DNA of 64,000 nucleotides from Perkinsus olseni (taxonomy: Eukaryota > Perkinsozoa > Perkinsida > Perkinsidae), in assembly GCA_013115135.1 (NCBI GenBank), contig JABANP010000063.1:119248-183247 (forward strand), read 5' to 3'. Numbering within the stretch: position 1 is the stretch's first letter; each line of letters begins with the position of its first letter. Shown here in pieces: positions 22,651 through 33,471 of this stretch. Both the position numbers and the translations under genes were made by a program. Under the pieces are notes generated by a model. It saw only the letters and a list, made by a program, of their open reading frames with translations, made no database searches and had not been told where the DNA came from.

Positions 22651-23038
22651 TGTGGAAACCTCCGAATAGAAATTACCCTTGCGGCTCCGCAAGTGCTCTT
22701 CACTGGTGTGCTGGGGTACGCTGACTCGTTGACACGGCACAGCCGGGCCTGGGTGATATATTTCTATGAAGGTAGCACGCGGTGGGTGTTGTTCTCACCC
22801 GAAGCTCCGGTCGGTAAGCCTGTGCGCGACCAAGAGCTCTTCAACGCTCTGGCTCGACCCACACCTTCCCGAATGTTCGAGGTCCGGGTGTTTTCTGCCT
22901 GACAGACACATGACCCTCTGTTCATAGTAGGAGGACTCAAAGATTTGATACAGAAACACATCGATGGGACGCTCACCCGCGAAGACTCGATCCCAGAAGA
23001 CAAGGTCTGTTCTCTGTCTCCCAGAATCATCGCACGTT
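22645..23038 (+). CDS. Doubtful JmjC-like fragment
   Basis: An ATG-started frame of 85 codons contains RAWVIYFYEGSTRWVLFSP, which resembles the segment after the iron-binding HxD in JMJD6-type proteins (tryptophan, then a Gly-x-x-RW-LF-P turn). The HxD ligands themselves are not present at the expected place. A following segment (about 22932-23038, GLKDLIQKHIDGTLTRED) could be a second exon. It may be a degenerate oxygenase, a fragment of a larger gene, or a coincidence opposite the 5' exons of the minus-strand coiled-coil gene. Confidence 0.25.
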
Positions 23039-23155
23039 AAGGACAGGAACTGCCGTACAGAACAAGTACGTATCCATTGATCGGAACTCGACAGAGGAAG
23101 TTATAAAGTCGTAGAAACGTTTCTGCGGCAGAGGCTGCACTAGAGGTCGTCAATG

Positions 23156-24922
23156 TCACGGAAAGAAGGCCTTCGTGTTCGCCTTCTTCGCGTTCACGCT
23201 AGCGGTGTTCTTCTGCTTACCGACCTGCGCCGCTTTTCTCTTCAGTTTCTGCCGTTTCGCCCTCGTCATCTTCTTCAGCTCTTCGTCATCCTCAGACTCT
23301 ATGTCTGAGTCCTTCGTCTCGCCCGCAGCCATCTTGAGAGCATCTTGTACCCTCCAGAATTTTACGTGGTAATCCTGTCCGACAGTCGCCACAAGCCCCT
23401 CGTCTAGATCAGCATGCATACTCTCTATTTCCGCAGCCAACGGCTTTCCCGTAGAAGCGTCTGTATGGCCGCCAAGAACTCCTCGTACTGCATTTGGGAA
23501 AACGCAGAAAACTCTGACGTATCCGTCTCCGCCTCCGCATACAACCGTAGAGTCATCGAGTGCAATCATGTTGTCCAGCGACGTGACATTCTGCATGTGC
23601 GTAATCCTGTCCTTCACATCGCCCCAGTAATCGTAGTTCCAAATCCCGACGACGCCGTTCTGGTCGCCGGTGAGCAATTTCTTGCTATCCTTCACTAAGC
23701 ACATGGACAGAAGCTCATTCTCTTGGTTGTCACTCATAGCCTTCAACTTCTGTTTGTTGTACCGAAGATCGTAGCAACCGAGAGTCGCATCACCCGAAGT
23801 GGACAGCAGTGACTTGCCATCATTCTCAACGAGTAACTGCGTGATGTAGTCCTCCTGGAGGTCCTCATCTGGGAACTTGACAACAGTACCTGGCGACGCA
23901 AGGCACGGATTTTCCACGTCAGCACCTTCATCTCATCGAATCAATGCTGCGTGAGTTAAATCCGACTCGAGCATGCGAGAACTAAGCGGTCAATCCTAGG
24001 GTAATGTGCGTTGAGAGGATGCACAAGTCGCAATGAACCAGTGACTTCACGGGTTGGCGCAGACGTTGATCAGAGAGAATACGTAGCCTCGAAGCATGAG
24101 AACATACCTCCGTGAGTACCTCTTGTTTACGAGTCGAAAAACCGGATATGCTAAGAATTTGTGGAGGGAGGTACGTGACGTACCGTATGTCTCCTTGCTC
24201 GAGGCCCGCATTCACGCTAGTCTACACCATCTTCACCTCAAGTTAAGAGGTCTACATGGTGCTGTGAGATATGCTCCGGCCCGCAGCAAATCTCAGCGGC
24301 CTTGTAACCTCAGTTCCGGGTATGCATGGAGAAAGGTTGCCACAACGGACTTGATGGCAGCGCACTAGCCTCCACCCAAAGTACTACTTTTCTTCCCGTG
24401 TATTCGAGGGTCGAATACTAAAATTTGACCCTCATCGGATCCCGCCGCCACCAGTCCCGTGTCATTTATCACTTCCATCGTGGAAACTCCTGCATTCATT
24501 TTACTGGAGAGCCACAGCTGTTTACCCGAGCGGTCGTTCTGGGACACCCTGAGAGTTCAATTTGGCAAGCATGACAACTACGAATAGCGCATCCAATGAA
24601 CTTGAGAGTAGATGAGTGCAGAAACTACGTGTGAACATGCGCTAAGCCAAGCATTCTGCACGGCCGAGCAAAAACAAATTCGCAGCCACGATGGACCCTA
24701 TGGGAGGTAGCTTACGTTCCATCAGCGGACCCAGACATAATCCAGTCCCCTTGCGTCGGCTGCCACCGCACAACTCGGCAACTCTGTCGGTGTGTGTGGA
24801 AATGGCCAGCCTTTTCTACAACGCGCGATTCTTGATCGTACCTGGGAGAACCAAAACGACGCTACCGAAAGAGTTCCAGTAGCCGTGTACGAACGCATTT
24901 CCGTGAAGACAACAATCGCCAT
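23156..24922 (-). CDS. WDR55: WD40-repeat protein, WDR55-like
   Basis: At least four exons on the minus strand. The first (24922-24842) gives ATGTLSVASFWFSQ. The next (about 24815-24710) gives HTHRQSCRVVRWQP ending in the canonical blade WIMSGSADGT. The third (about 24547-24370) gives GLVAAGSDEGQILVFDPR. The last (23930-23156) has repeats SGDATLGCYDLR, GDQNGVVGIWNYDYWGDV, GGGDGYVRVFCVFPN and VGQDYHVKFW. The order of blades and the 'PNAVRGVLGGH' turn match WDR55/Jip5, a nucleolar factor for rRNA processing in yeast and animals. After the propeller comes an acidic patch and a strongly basic Lys/Arg tail, fitting nucleolar location. The intron between exons three and four (about 440 nt) is longer than average for the window. 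Confidence 0.7.
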
Positions 24923-25806
24923 TAAAATATGCGATTACGTGTCGTAACAATGCTTCACGACAAGAGCGTACAACGACTGCTGTCCCCCAACGAGGCGAGT
25001 TGATGGGCGACTAGAAACCTCACGTATGAAATATGACATCGCCTGATATCGTCGCTGACGCTAGCAGTTGCTCAGCTGGGTGGAATCGCACGTCGAAGGT
25101 GTGTTCTGGTAGGATTAAGTCCGGCAGCGGTGGCAGCGAAGTCGGAGGCATTCTCGGAGTCGGAGAAGACGACGGCTAAGTTTACGGAAAATCAATATTT
25201 CCCCGAGAGCTTCGGCGCTGAGCCCATCCTGGTTAGTGTTCATGCAATTTCCGAGCAAGGGAACTTCCGCGCGAATCTCCACAGCAATGCCCCCGTGAAA
25301 ATGGCGAGAACGTCAGGAAGCAAGTTGAACCGCGCGAAAGGATCGATTGCCATGGCGGGCGCTAATCAACTTCGATACTTGCGTTCAGCACGAGAGTAGC
25401 CCGCGGTAAGAATACATGAACAAGGGGGTCTATGCTAGCTCAGATTATATCTTTTGGTTCAGCGCGGTAATGCGTTTCGGGCTCTAACTCGGTAAGTACG
25501 TGTGCTTCTCAGGAACTGCTCGTTGCAGGCAAGACTTGTGCTTCCACAGACAAGACGAGTCTTCCGTTTAGGTCCAGAGAAGAACGCGTGGTGACTTACT
25601 GGTTTTCAGCGCATTTTTCCTTCTTTCTTTGTTGGCCTCCTTCTCCTACTCCTCCTACTTGTTATAACCTTAGTATTTTCGCGGAGTAATATTGAATAGA
25701 GTCCATTCATTGTTATTTGGCATCAGCAACAACTAGTGCAGTTGATAACAAGCCCTGAAGAAGAAGTGCAGCAACAACAACAGCAGTCGAAGATAAAGAA
25801 GTAGAT
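24923..25806. other. Intergenic, divergent promoter region
   Basis: This lies between the WDR55-like gene (minus) and the first PTB-like gene (plus). A 90-codon frame at 25130-25399 starts at GTG, has no homology I recognise and no splice partners, so I do not call it. A pyrimidine-rich tract (about 25615-25665) and CAA/CAG-rich sequence lie just before the ATG at 25807. Confidence 0.5.
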
Positions 25807-28409
25807 ATGTCTGAACAACAACAGGATCACCAACCTGAGCAGCAGCAGCCCGGCGCCGGACAGCCAATGGCGCCGCAGTTGCCTCAGAGCTCAGGCGATA
25901 TGCCAGTTATCGCTAGTTTCGGAGGGAACGGAGGCGGTCAGAGTCCAACGAGAGTGAGTCTCACGTCCTGTGAGCCGTAGCTTGGCCGTCATTGCTGCAC
26001 TGCTCTTTTAGGAAGGCGGTTCTCCTTCTCAACCAGCTCATCAGCCGTCGAAGGTATGCTCAACTCCCGCAAGGCTCCAGCGAGACTTTCGGTACTCCTC
26101 AGGTTTTATATGTGCGTAACATTCCAGAGTCAGTGACAGAGCAGGATATTATCGCCTATTGTCTCACGTTCGGAAGAGTCGTTAATATTCTGTTGCTGAG
26201 AGACAAGAGGCACGGATTCATAGAGTTTGAGGTGAGTCCGCGTCAGTCCGTCCAGTTAGTGGTTCGCAACGTAGCATCTCCGCAGGACGAATCTTCCGCG
26301 ATCAAGTGTTATAACTATTACAACACGAACCCGCTGCTCGTCACCGGTCACAGGCTAGAGTTTGCCTTCTCGGGCAGGACCGAGATCACAGCCAGAAGGG
26401 TAACGCTCCACTCTATCTCCTGTCATAGTACTCCGCCTGTGGGCGATGGCACTCTTTCAGGATCCCGATTCCAATCCGCCAAACCGGATTCTGTTGTTCA
26501 CAATAACGAATCTTGTATATCCCGTTACCGTTGACGTCATATCTCAAGTGAGTTCGCGGGTGGTGCGATGCTGCGTTGCACTTCAACGATGTGAGAGTAC
26601 CCGACTCTCTTGGCCCGGCGACCTCACGTTCAAGGTTGAATTCCCATAACCCATCTTGCTGCACTATTCCGCGTCTCAGGTGATGAATAAGTTTGGTGGG
26701 TTAGAGAAGGTTATTGTATTCAACCGCGGGAATGCGGTCCAGGCCCTCGTACAACTTGCTGACGTAGAGACGGCGAGTGAGCAACGCCCAGTGACAGCTG
26801 TCTTTGAAAAAGCTTCATCTCTTATGCAGACATAGCCAAGGAGCAGTTGGATGGGCAGAACATATATGCTGGGTGTAACACTATCAAAGTACAGTACTCC
26901 TCGCTACCTCAGTTGGAGATCAAGCACAATAACGAGAGAAGTTGGGACTTCACCAACCCGAATTTGCTCTGTGAGCATGTTCTTCCCTTCTCACTCGGAA
27001 AATTTGCTTCTTTCAGCCGGCAGTGTTGGAGGTGGCAGTAGCCTCACACCTTCTCACCAACAGCAGCTGCTGGGCGGAGCAGCGGGCGGGCAGTCTCCCG
27101 CCAATCTCATGGCCAACTTCAATTACGTCCAGGCCATGAACGCGTTGTCGCAAGCTAACCTCCAGGTGGGTGATCAGCGAGTGGTGGAACTACCCGTCCC
27201 ACGGCTGCATGTTCGAACCCCTCGGCGGCTATGGCGGCCGCGGCAGCGGCACTCCAAGCCAGTATGGGTGGTGGAGCTAGTGGTGGGCTAACGGCAGCTG
27301 GTGGCTTCAGCACACCTACTGCTGCTGGTAGTCAGCGCCCAGGTTATCTTGCGTGTAACGCTCAAGCTCTCTCAGGGGCAGCCCCGGTGGTAATCGTACA
27401 CGGGCTTAATGAGCAAGAGACGAGACCTGATGATCTGGCAGCTCTTTTCGCCGTCTACGGTAACGTGGTTAGAGTGAAGATTATGTTCAAAGCGAGGCAT
27501 ACCGCTTTGGTAAGCTCCCAGATCGTTTGCGCGAGGCCGAGCGACTCGAGAGACTGTAGGTACAAATGCAGGACATGCAACAGTGTCGTACGGCGATATC
27601 GTATCTACAAGACGTCTGGCTCCATGGGAACCAACTCACAATGGAGATGAGCAAAGGAGGGAACATACCACCAATCCCACCCAGTATGATCTCGGGACGC
27701 TCCGTTTACGCTATCTTATTCCTTTCCGTTGTTTGTTGCCCCAAGTTCCTGCCGCACGGGGAGTGAAGAGAATCTTAGGTACTCCTTCAAACCGTGCTGG
27801 AGTAGAGCTTCTTACGAAGGACTACTCGTCCCAAGGCAACCTTTACGGTCGTCACAGGATCGATAAGATGACCAAGCCGTATGCTCCCAGCACTAGTTTG
27901 CATATCTCCAACATGCCTGATAATTGCACTGAGCAGGTGAGGCTTCATACGTTCGCTACTCGAGCGTTATCCCCTTCCTTTCAGGACCTAGCCAACGTGC
28001 TGGCGTCGGTGGGATGCCAGTTCTCGAACATCCGTTTCCTCGACGAGCAACATCATATTGCCATAGTGCAATGTCTCACTCTTGACAACGCCATCAGCAC
28101 TCTGTGCCGTGCTCACGGAAGGTAAGAACCCTCAATTGTTCGTGCTACTGCCCGATCTCCACTGCATATCTCAATTCGACGCTGGTGGCCCTTTTCGGCA
28201 GTTTTTCCTTTCTCAGACTCGTCGGCAATCCTCCCAGACCATGTCGTATCGGCTTTGGCCACGGCGTCACTGGTCCGAGTCCCGGCAGCAGGAGGTCACA
28301 GTCACAGCACGGCATGCAGTCGCCTGTAGCCCCACAAATGCTTCTGGCGAGTGTGAGGCAACAACAGGGCAGCTTCCACGCGGACCAGGGTGTCAACCAG
28401 AACTTCTAA
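25807..28409 (+). CDS. PTB/hnRNP-L-type RNA-binding protein, copy 1 (four RRMs)
   Basis: The Gln-rich first exon is followed by four RRMs in the order and style of polypyrimidine-tract-binding proteins. RRM1: VLYVRNIP and RHGFIEFE, followed by an intron. RRM2: [24 protein letters not shown], then QLDGQNIYAGCNTIKVQYS and HNNERSWDFTNP, a hallmark of PTB/hnRNP L. A Gly/Ala/Gln-rich linker (about 27020-27350) precedes RRM3: [30 protein letters not shown], then [16 protein letters not shown]4: SLHISNMPDN, IRFLDEQHHIAIVQC, ending near 28125. A Ser/Gln-rich tail follows. At least nine introns (about 40-90 nt). Proteins of this family bind CU-rich RNA and control splicing, stability or translation. 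First of three tandem paralogues at 25.8-36.1 kb, all in the same direction. Confidence 0.85.
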
Positions 28410-29330
28410 GTTGAGATTAATTATGATGTCTACCAAAAAAACCCCTGCAGTCTACCTTGAAGGCTCAAGGTCGTCTAACGTCTTGGGCCTCTTAAGCTAG
28501 TCAGTGGTGGATGTCTTTTCTTCGTAATATGAAGTTGTCTTTATATCGACTCTCCTTCTAGAAGCACTCTGGTTGATCTTATCACAATTCTATGGAGCAT
28601 TAGTATCGCTATATCAATCAATTATATCATGCTCGGCTACCGCGGGCCATTTCTTCGAGTGCTTTGGGTGGTGTCGTCACTTCGGTCACAATAAAAAAAT
28701 GTTGAAGCCTGTTGACGCCTTCGAGTGTGTACATCTGCGACGTCTACTCTTTGACCTATTATCTTAACCGAAGTGGAGGCTATTACTACCTAGCGAGGTT
28801 TTAACGTTGCATAAGTCGTGCATTTCACTTATTGGGTGTCCGTATTGTTCTGCTCGCGGCGTATCATGATACTCATGTCGTCGTCTTGCATCTACCAGTT
28901 GTATGTGATCACCACCCGAGAAAGTTGTCGTCGTAGTCAGTTGTACCTCGGTCCTTGTGTAGTCTCCTGCTCAGAGTGACTTACAGGATGATAGGTATCA
29001 ATGTTATATTGTGATTCTCTAGGAGACGAGGAGCTCGGTAATTGATAGTGATAAGTTGTTACTGAGTTGTGGTCATTGTGACGATCATACGAGGGTTATT
29101 TTTTGAGACGATTTGATAACCTCTGAATCGTTGATGGATCTATACGTGAGCTGAGTCTTTGGTTGAGTCATGTCAATTAATCTTCAATAAGAATCAGTCC
29201 GAACGTGGCAACGTCTTGGACGTGGTACTAGGTGGTTGTCCAGCGGTTACCCACCGCGGGCTTGGGACATTAGTAGCTCTCAGAAATAAGTGGTTGATGC
29301 CTCTAGGTTTCCTTCGATAATTTTTCCACT
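28410..29330. other. Intergenic between PTB-like copies 1 and 2
   Basis: About 920 bases, AT-richer than the genes. Only short open frames occur, none with RRM motifs. It presumably holds the 3' UTR of copy 1 and the promoter of copy 2; no specific element was recognised. Confidence 0.5.
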
Positions 29331-32109
29331 ATGAATGCGAACAGACTCTATCGCTATCGCCAGGAAACTGAAGTAGCAGCCGTTCCGTGACGCTCTATTC
29401 GACCCGCCCCAGCAACCTCCGTCTCAGGCTTCACAAGGGGCTGATAGAAGTGATGCGACTAAAGCGAGATCTCCTCAATCGAGAGTAAGACCTTACTGCG
29501 CTGAATTTTTAGAATATCCTTTGACTTTGTTATTGGCAGATCCTCTATTTACGGGGCATACCTATGTCGCTGAGCGAGGAGGAGCTGACAAGCTACTGCG
29601 AGACCTTTGGTAAAATTACGAAGGTGCTGATACTGCGGGATAAACGTCACGGCTTTGTGGAGTTTGAGGTGATGACGGTCAGGGTTCAGGCAACTCCAGT
29701 CGGCTCAACCAGTCGCAGCGACGTTACGACTCGCAAGGGTCCTCTCAATTGGGGGCTCGGGCTTCGTCCAGCTGGGTGAGGTTCCTCCTCAGACGTCTGA
29801 CGAAGCATTGGCGTGTCTCACGTACGCCTCCGGCCATCCCCTTCATGTTTGCGGACAGCGTGTGACTTTCGAGATGTCAAAGTGTTCTCAAATAACAGGG
29901 CGAACGGTAATATAGCGTATATCGCGATGTCTGGAAGCGTGTGCATGCGTTCGCGCGCTGTGGACTAGGCTCGTGTTCTTTGCTGGGCCCAACTCGGACC
30001 CTTGCATCGACTGTAAGATATTCATTGTTTCGCAGTATCCAGAGATCTGCGACCCCAGTCCCGTACTTCTCTTCACTGTTAGTAACATAGTCTATCCCGT
30101 AGATATCACCATGATTTCCCAGGTAAGCCGGTCCGGGGCACTTGCGTCTGCGTCGCGCGTATTATTGTCCTCATCGTCTGTTGGCTCAGCATTCTCGCGT
30201 TCCAAGAACTTCTTTCTCTGATATCCACGGCAAAACTATGTGATGGCCAGGGCGGTGCATATTTTGGTGTATCAGATTATGTCCCGCTATGGCCGTGACT
30301 CTATGAGGAGGGTCATAGTCTTTCATCGTGGCGCGGTGATGCATGCTCTCGTAGAGACAAAAAACCAAGAAATTGCAGGTAGTAAGGTAGCGACTCACGG
30401 CGTTAATTTGGTGATTTCTTGGGGTCAGATCGAGTGAAGACAGAGCTCGATGGCCAGAATATCTTCACACAGTGCAACACGCTACGTGTTCACTATTCCT
30501 CATTCCGTCAACTTCATGTGAAATACAACAACGAGCGTTCCTGGGACTTCACTAATGGCGCCCTCAGTGGTACGTGAGTATTTTGATGACCTCATGCCGT
30601 GCCGGTTGTCGTGGACGATTCTGCGCGTCTGCAACGGTGCACGTTCGCTTGGCTTGAGAATAATCTCTCGCCTTATCTGTACTGCTCTGTATCCCTGTTC
30701 AGCTGGTTACCTGAACACAAGGTCACCGCAGTTGTCGGAGGCGGCGCTGCGCAGGCACATACATTCTGCCCTATCTCGTCAGGCTAGAGCTCATCGTAGC
30801 TCCGTTCGTGAAAGTAAGCCCCTTTTTTCGTGGAGAACTTCGGATGCCAGGACAGATGGCCCAGCTCTTCCCATAGTGGAGTTCTCATTCCTCGTTGATG
30901 TTCCGACTCGTTCCCGGACTATCAGATTCCGATATGCCGGTCGTCTTTGTGACCACCCACACAGACGCCTCGCTGTCCTGCAACGACTTGGCTGCGCTGT
31001 TCGCTGTCTATGCAGATGTTCATACAGTGAAGGTCGTTCAGGAGCCGCGCCCATGCGCTATTGTACTATCTCTCATCTAACTCGCGTCCCGCGTTTTAAG
31101 CTTGGGGGCTCACTGACGCTGACGAGTCTCGCTCATTGCGACTTCGCGTCTCATCGGCGATTCCATTTACTCTCAGGTGCATCTGTCCAATTTCGAGCAG
31201 TGTAGGACAGCTGTGCGATTCCTGTCCGGCTTAGAGGTTCATGGACACCTCCTCGAACTTGACATAAATCGTCAAGAAAAGTCCATGCCCTCATCGGTGG
31301 CGACGGCGTTAGAGACCTTGCGCCGCGGAATCGATGGTAATGTAGGCAACTGCTCTTCCTGTCTGCTGCTTGCTGTCCGAATCAGATAGCACGTTGGGCG
31401 GCACCGAGGCTCCGGTGCTTACCCAAGACTACTCTACCCAAGGTTATTTGTATGCGAGGCGCGGCCAGAACGCTAATAGCTTCCTCTGCCCTCCTAACTG
31501 TATGCTACACCTTTCGAACCTACCATTCGTGGCTACCGACAAGGTAGACTACTATCAGTTTGTGGGGCGTTACATGCAGATTCACTTCTCGAACGTCACA
31601 GGCGTCTTGTATGTGCATGTTTGTTAGGACGTTCGTGGGTTCATAACTGGCCTGGGATTTGAACCGCCCGTAAAAACCGAGTTCGTCACAGATCGACAAG
31701 GCCGTTCAATCGGCGTCGCTCTGGTCACCTTCGAGTGCTTGCAAGATGCAGTAGAGGTCCTGTGCCTCGCCCACGGCAGGTTAGTCTTGACTGGTTGACC
31801 CACTGAGTTTGCGAAGCGGGTAACACGTTCCTTGTCAGGATAATCGGCGACCCGCCAAGGCGTGTTCGAATTGGATTTGGAGATGAACACGAAAGATTTC
31901 AACGTTTGGCCGACAAGCTCTACGGATCCGAGTATGGCCTTCAAAAAGGAGACGATATGGACTCGGTCGGATCCGTTCCGAGGCATGACACCATCCATAA
32001 CCCGGCCCCCGCCCTTGCCGCATCTCCGCATGCGCGCCCGCCTGTCGACAGATTGGAACAAGACTCTGGTGTCGACGGTGCTCACTTCCGTTCTAGTACG
32101 TCGTACTGA
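29331..32109 (+). CDS. PTB/hnRNP-L-type RNA-binding protein, copy 2 (divergent)
   Basis: It begins at an ATG (29331) with a short exon, then a Pro/Gln/Ser exon reached by a 40-nt intron. RRM1: LYLRGIPMSLSEEEL and RHGFVEFE. RRM2: VLLFTVSNIVYPVDITMISQ, a diverged MSRYGRDSMRRVIVFHRGAV strand, then [18 protein letters not shown] and [14 protein letters not shown]3: MPVVFVTTHTDASLSCNDLA with LFAVYADVHTVKVVQ, the least conserved of the three paralogues. RRM4: CMLHLSNLPF and a diverged VKTEFVTDRQGRSIGVALVT. The tail differs completely from the other copies. Intron positions match copies 1 and 3 at many places, for example within RRM1 after the GFxEFE strand (shared with copy 1) and after the RSWDFTN exon. 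Faster divergence in RRM3 and RRM4 suggests changed RNA preference (inference). Some internal exons are uncertain. Confidence 0.75.
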
Positions 32110-33471
32110 GTAGCTTCTTTTATTATTTGTTTTGTCCACCGTTCCGACTGTTTGTTACCCCTGAACTTCTTTGCGTATTTCGTATAAAGCTCAGCGTTTT
32201 TTCGACTTATGAACACTGAGCTGAAAGAAGCCTCAACCTGTGCTTTTGTACGATACTTCACCTGCTCTCAATGAACCTGACCTACTCTCCTGAACTTGCA
32301 GCATCATTCTACAATTACACTCGATTGTCGTGCGTTACAGATAACAAGAACGATCATGCCAGTTGGCTGCTGTCACTCGGCCGGCGACCATGCCTCGCAG
32401 CTCATATTTTCCTGTGGGAATCTGATACCTGTTGCGTCAGTTGATTGATCTGGTTGCTACCGGATGGAGTCATTCGAGCAGGTTGAGTGACGATATCTCC
32501 CTCCCACTCAGAGTGGGTACAGCTTGGCGCCTTCAATGTTAGCAAGTTGCTCCACACTATACCCTTCGTTTCGCAATCATTACTCGAAGATGACTATATT
32601 TGGTGCACTAGCTGAGTCGCTGTTCTTGCCGTAACTACCCTCTGGAGAATGAATCTACGACACGATAACGCACTGATAGCCCCAAACTCACCCTTCTCTG
32701 CCCTCGGTAAGAATCCTCCACTCTTCCAGTATCTCAAATGTTCTTCTCTCCCTGTGAGATAGCCTAGCGGATATGATAGGAAAAAATAGCGCCGTCTTCT
32801 GGTTGGAGAAATTGTGACACACAACTCGAGATTGTCCCTGCTGTGCTAGAGGAACTGCCACTTCTAGTGAACTTGGTTCTTCTGGTCATTTTCGCCACGC
32901 GGATGCATCTCTAGTTCCGTCGATTATAGGGCGTATTCCCATCGGTCTTGAGGCGACTAGAGTGATCGTAATGTGCATGAGGTGCCCTTGGTCTCGTTCC
33001 CTGAGGTTAAGCTAAGAGAAGCCCTGCGCTACTAGCGAGACAGCCACGGCCTCTTGCGTGCTGTAGTTGTGAGTGTTAGTTGTAGTTGTAGTTGTGAATC
33101 AGAACGCTTCGTTCTTGGTTGCGGTCTTCCGTTCAGCGAGTGTTGCCTTCGTAGACTGTTTGGGTTTCTCTCTCTAAACTCTTGTCTGCTATTCCCCACC
33201 CTTGTCGTCGAAGAAGTGGCCCCCTATCGTCGTCGACTTGAGTAATCGTTTTTTTCAACCAGGATCTACTGTGGCAAGTTACTGTCTATTCTTTGCGAAG
33301 CACTCCGCGCGTCGTTTACTACTACTATTGTCCACAGCATTCTCTTCAACAACTACACTTGTAGTACTACTAGCTTAACGAGCAACCACACAGCCTTATT
33401 GTACCAAGACCTTTATTGTTTCTCTGTCGTCCCCATTTACCACTATAGTATCATCAAACTATCGAACGAGT
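32110..33471. other. Intergenic between PTB-like copies 2 and 3
   Basis: About 1.36 kb without supportable coding sequence. A short six-base tandem repeat (TTGTAG-like, three to four units) lies near 33065-33095. Pyrimidine-rich sequence precedes the next ATG. Confidence 0.5.

Noticed and set aside
25130..25399. 90-codon frame upstream of the first PTB-like gene
   Set aside because: It starts at GTG, has no family resemblance and no splice partners.
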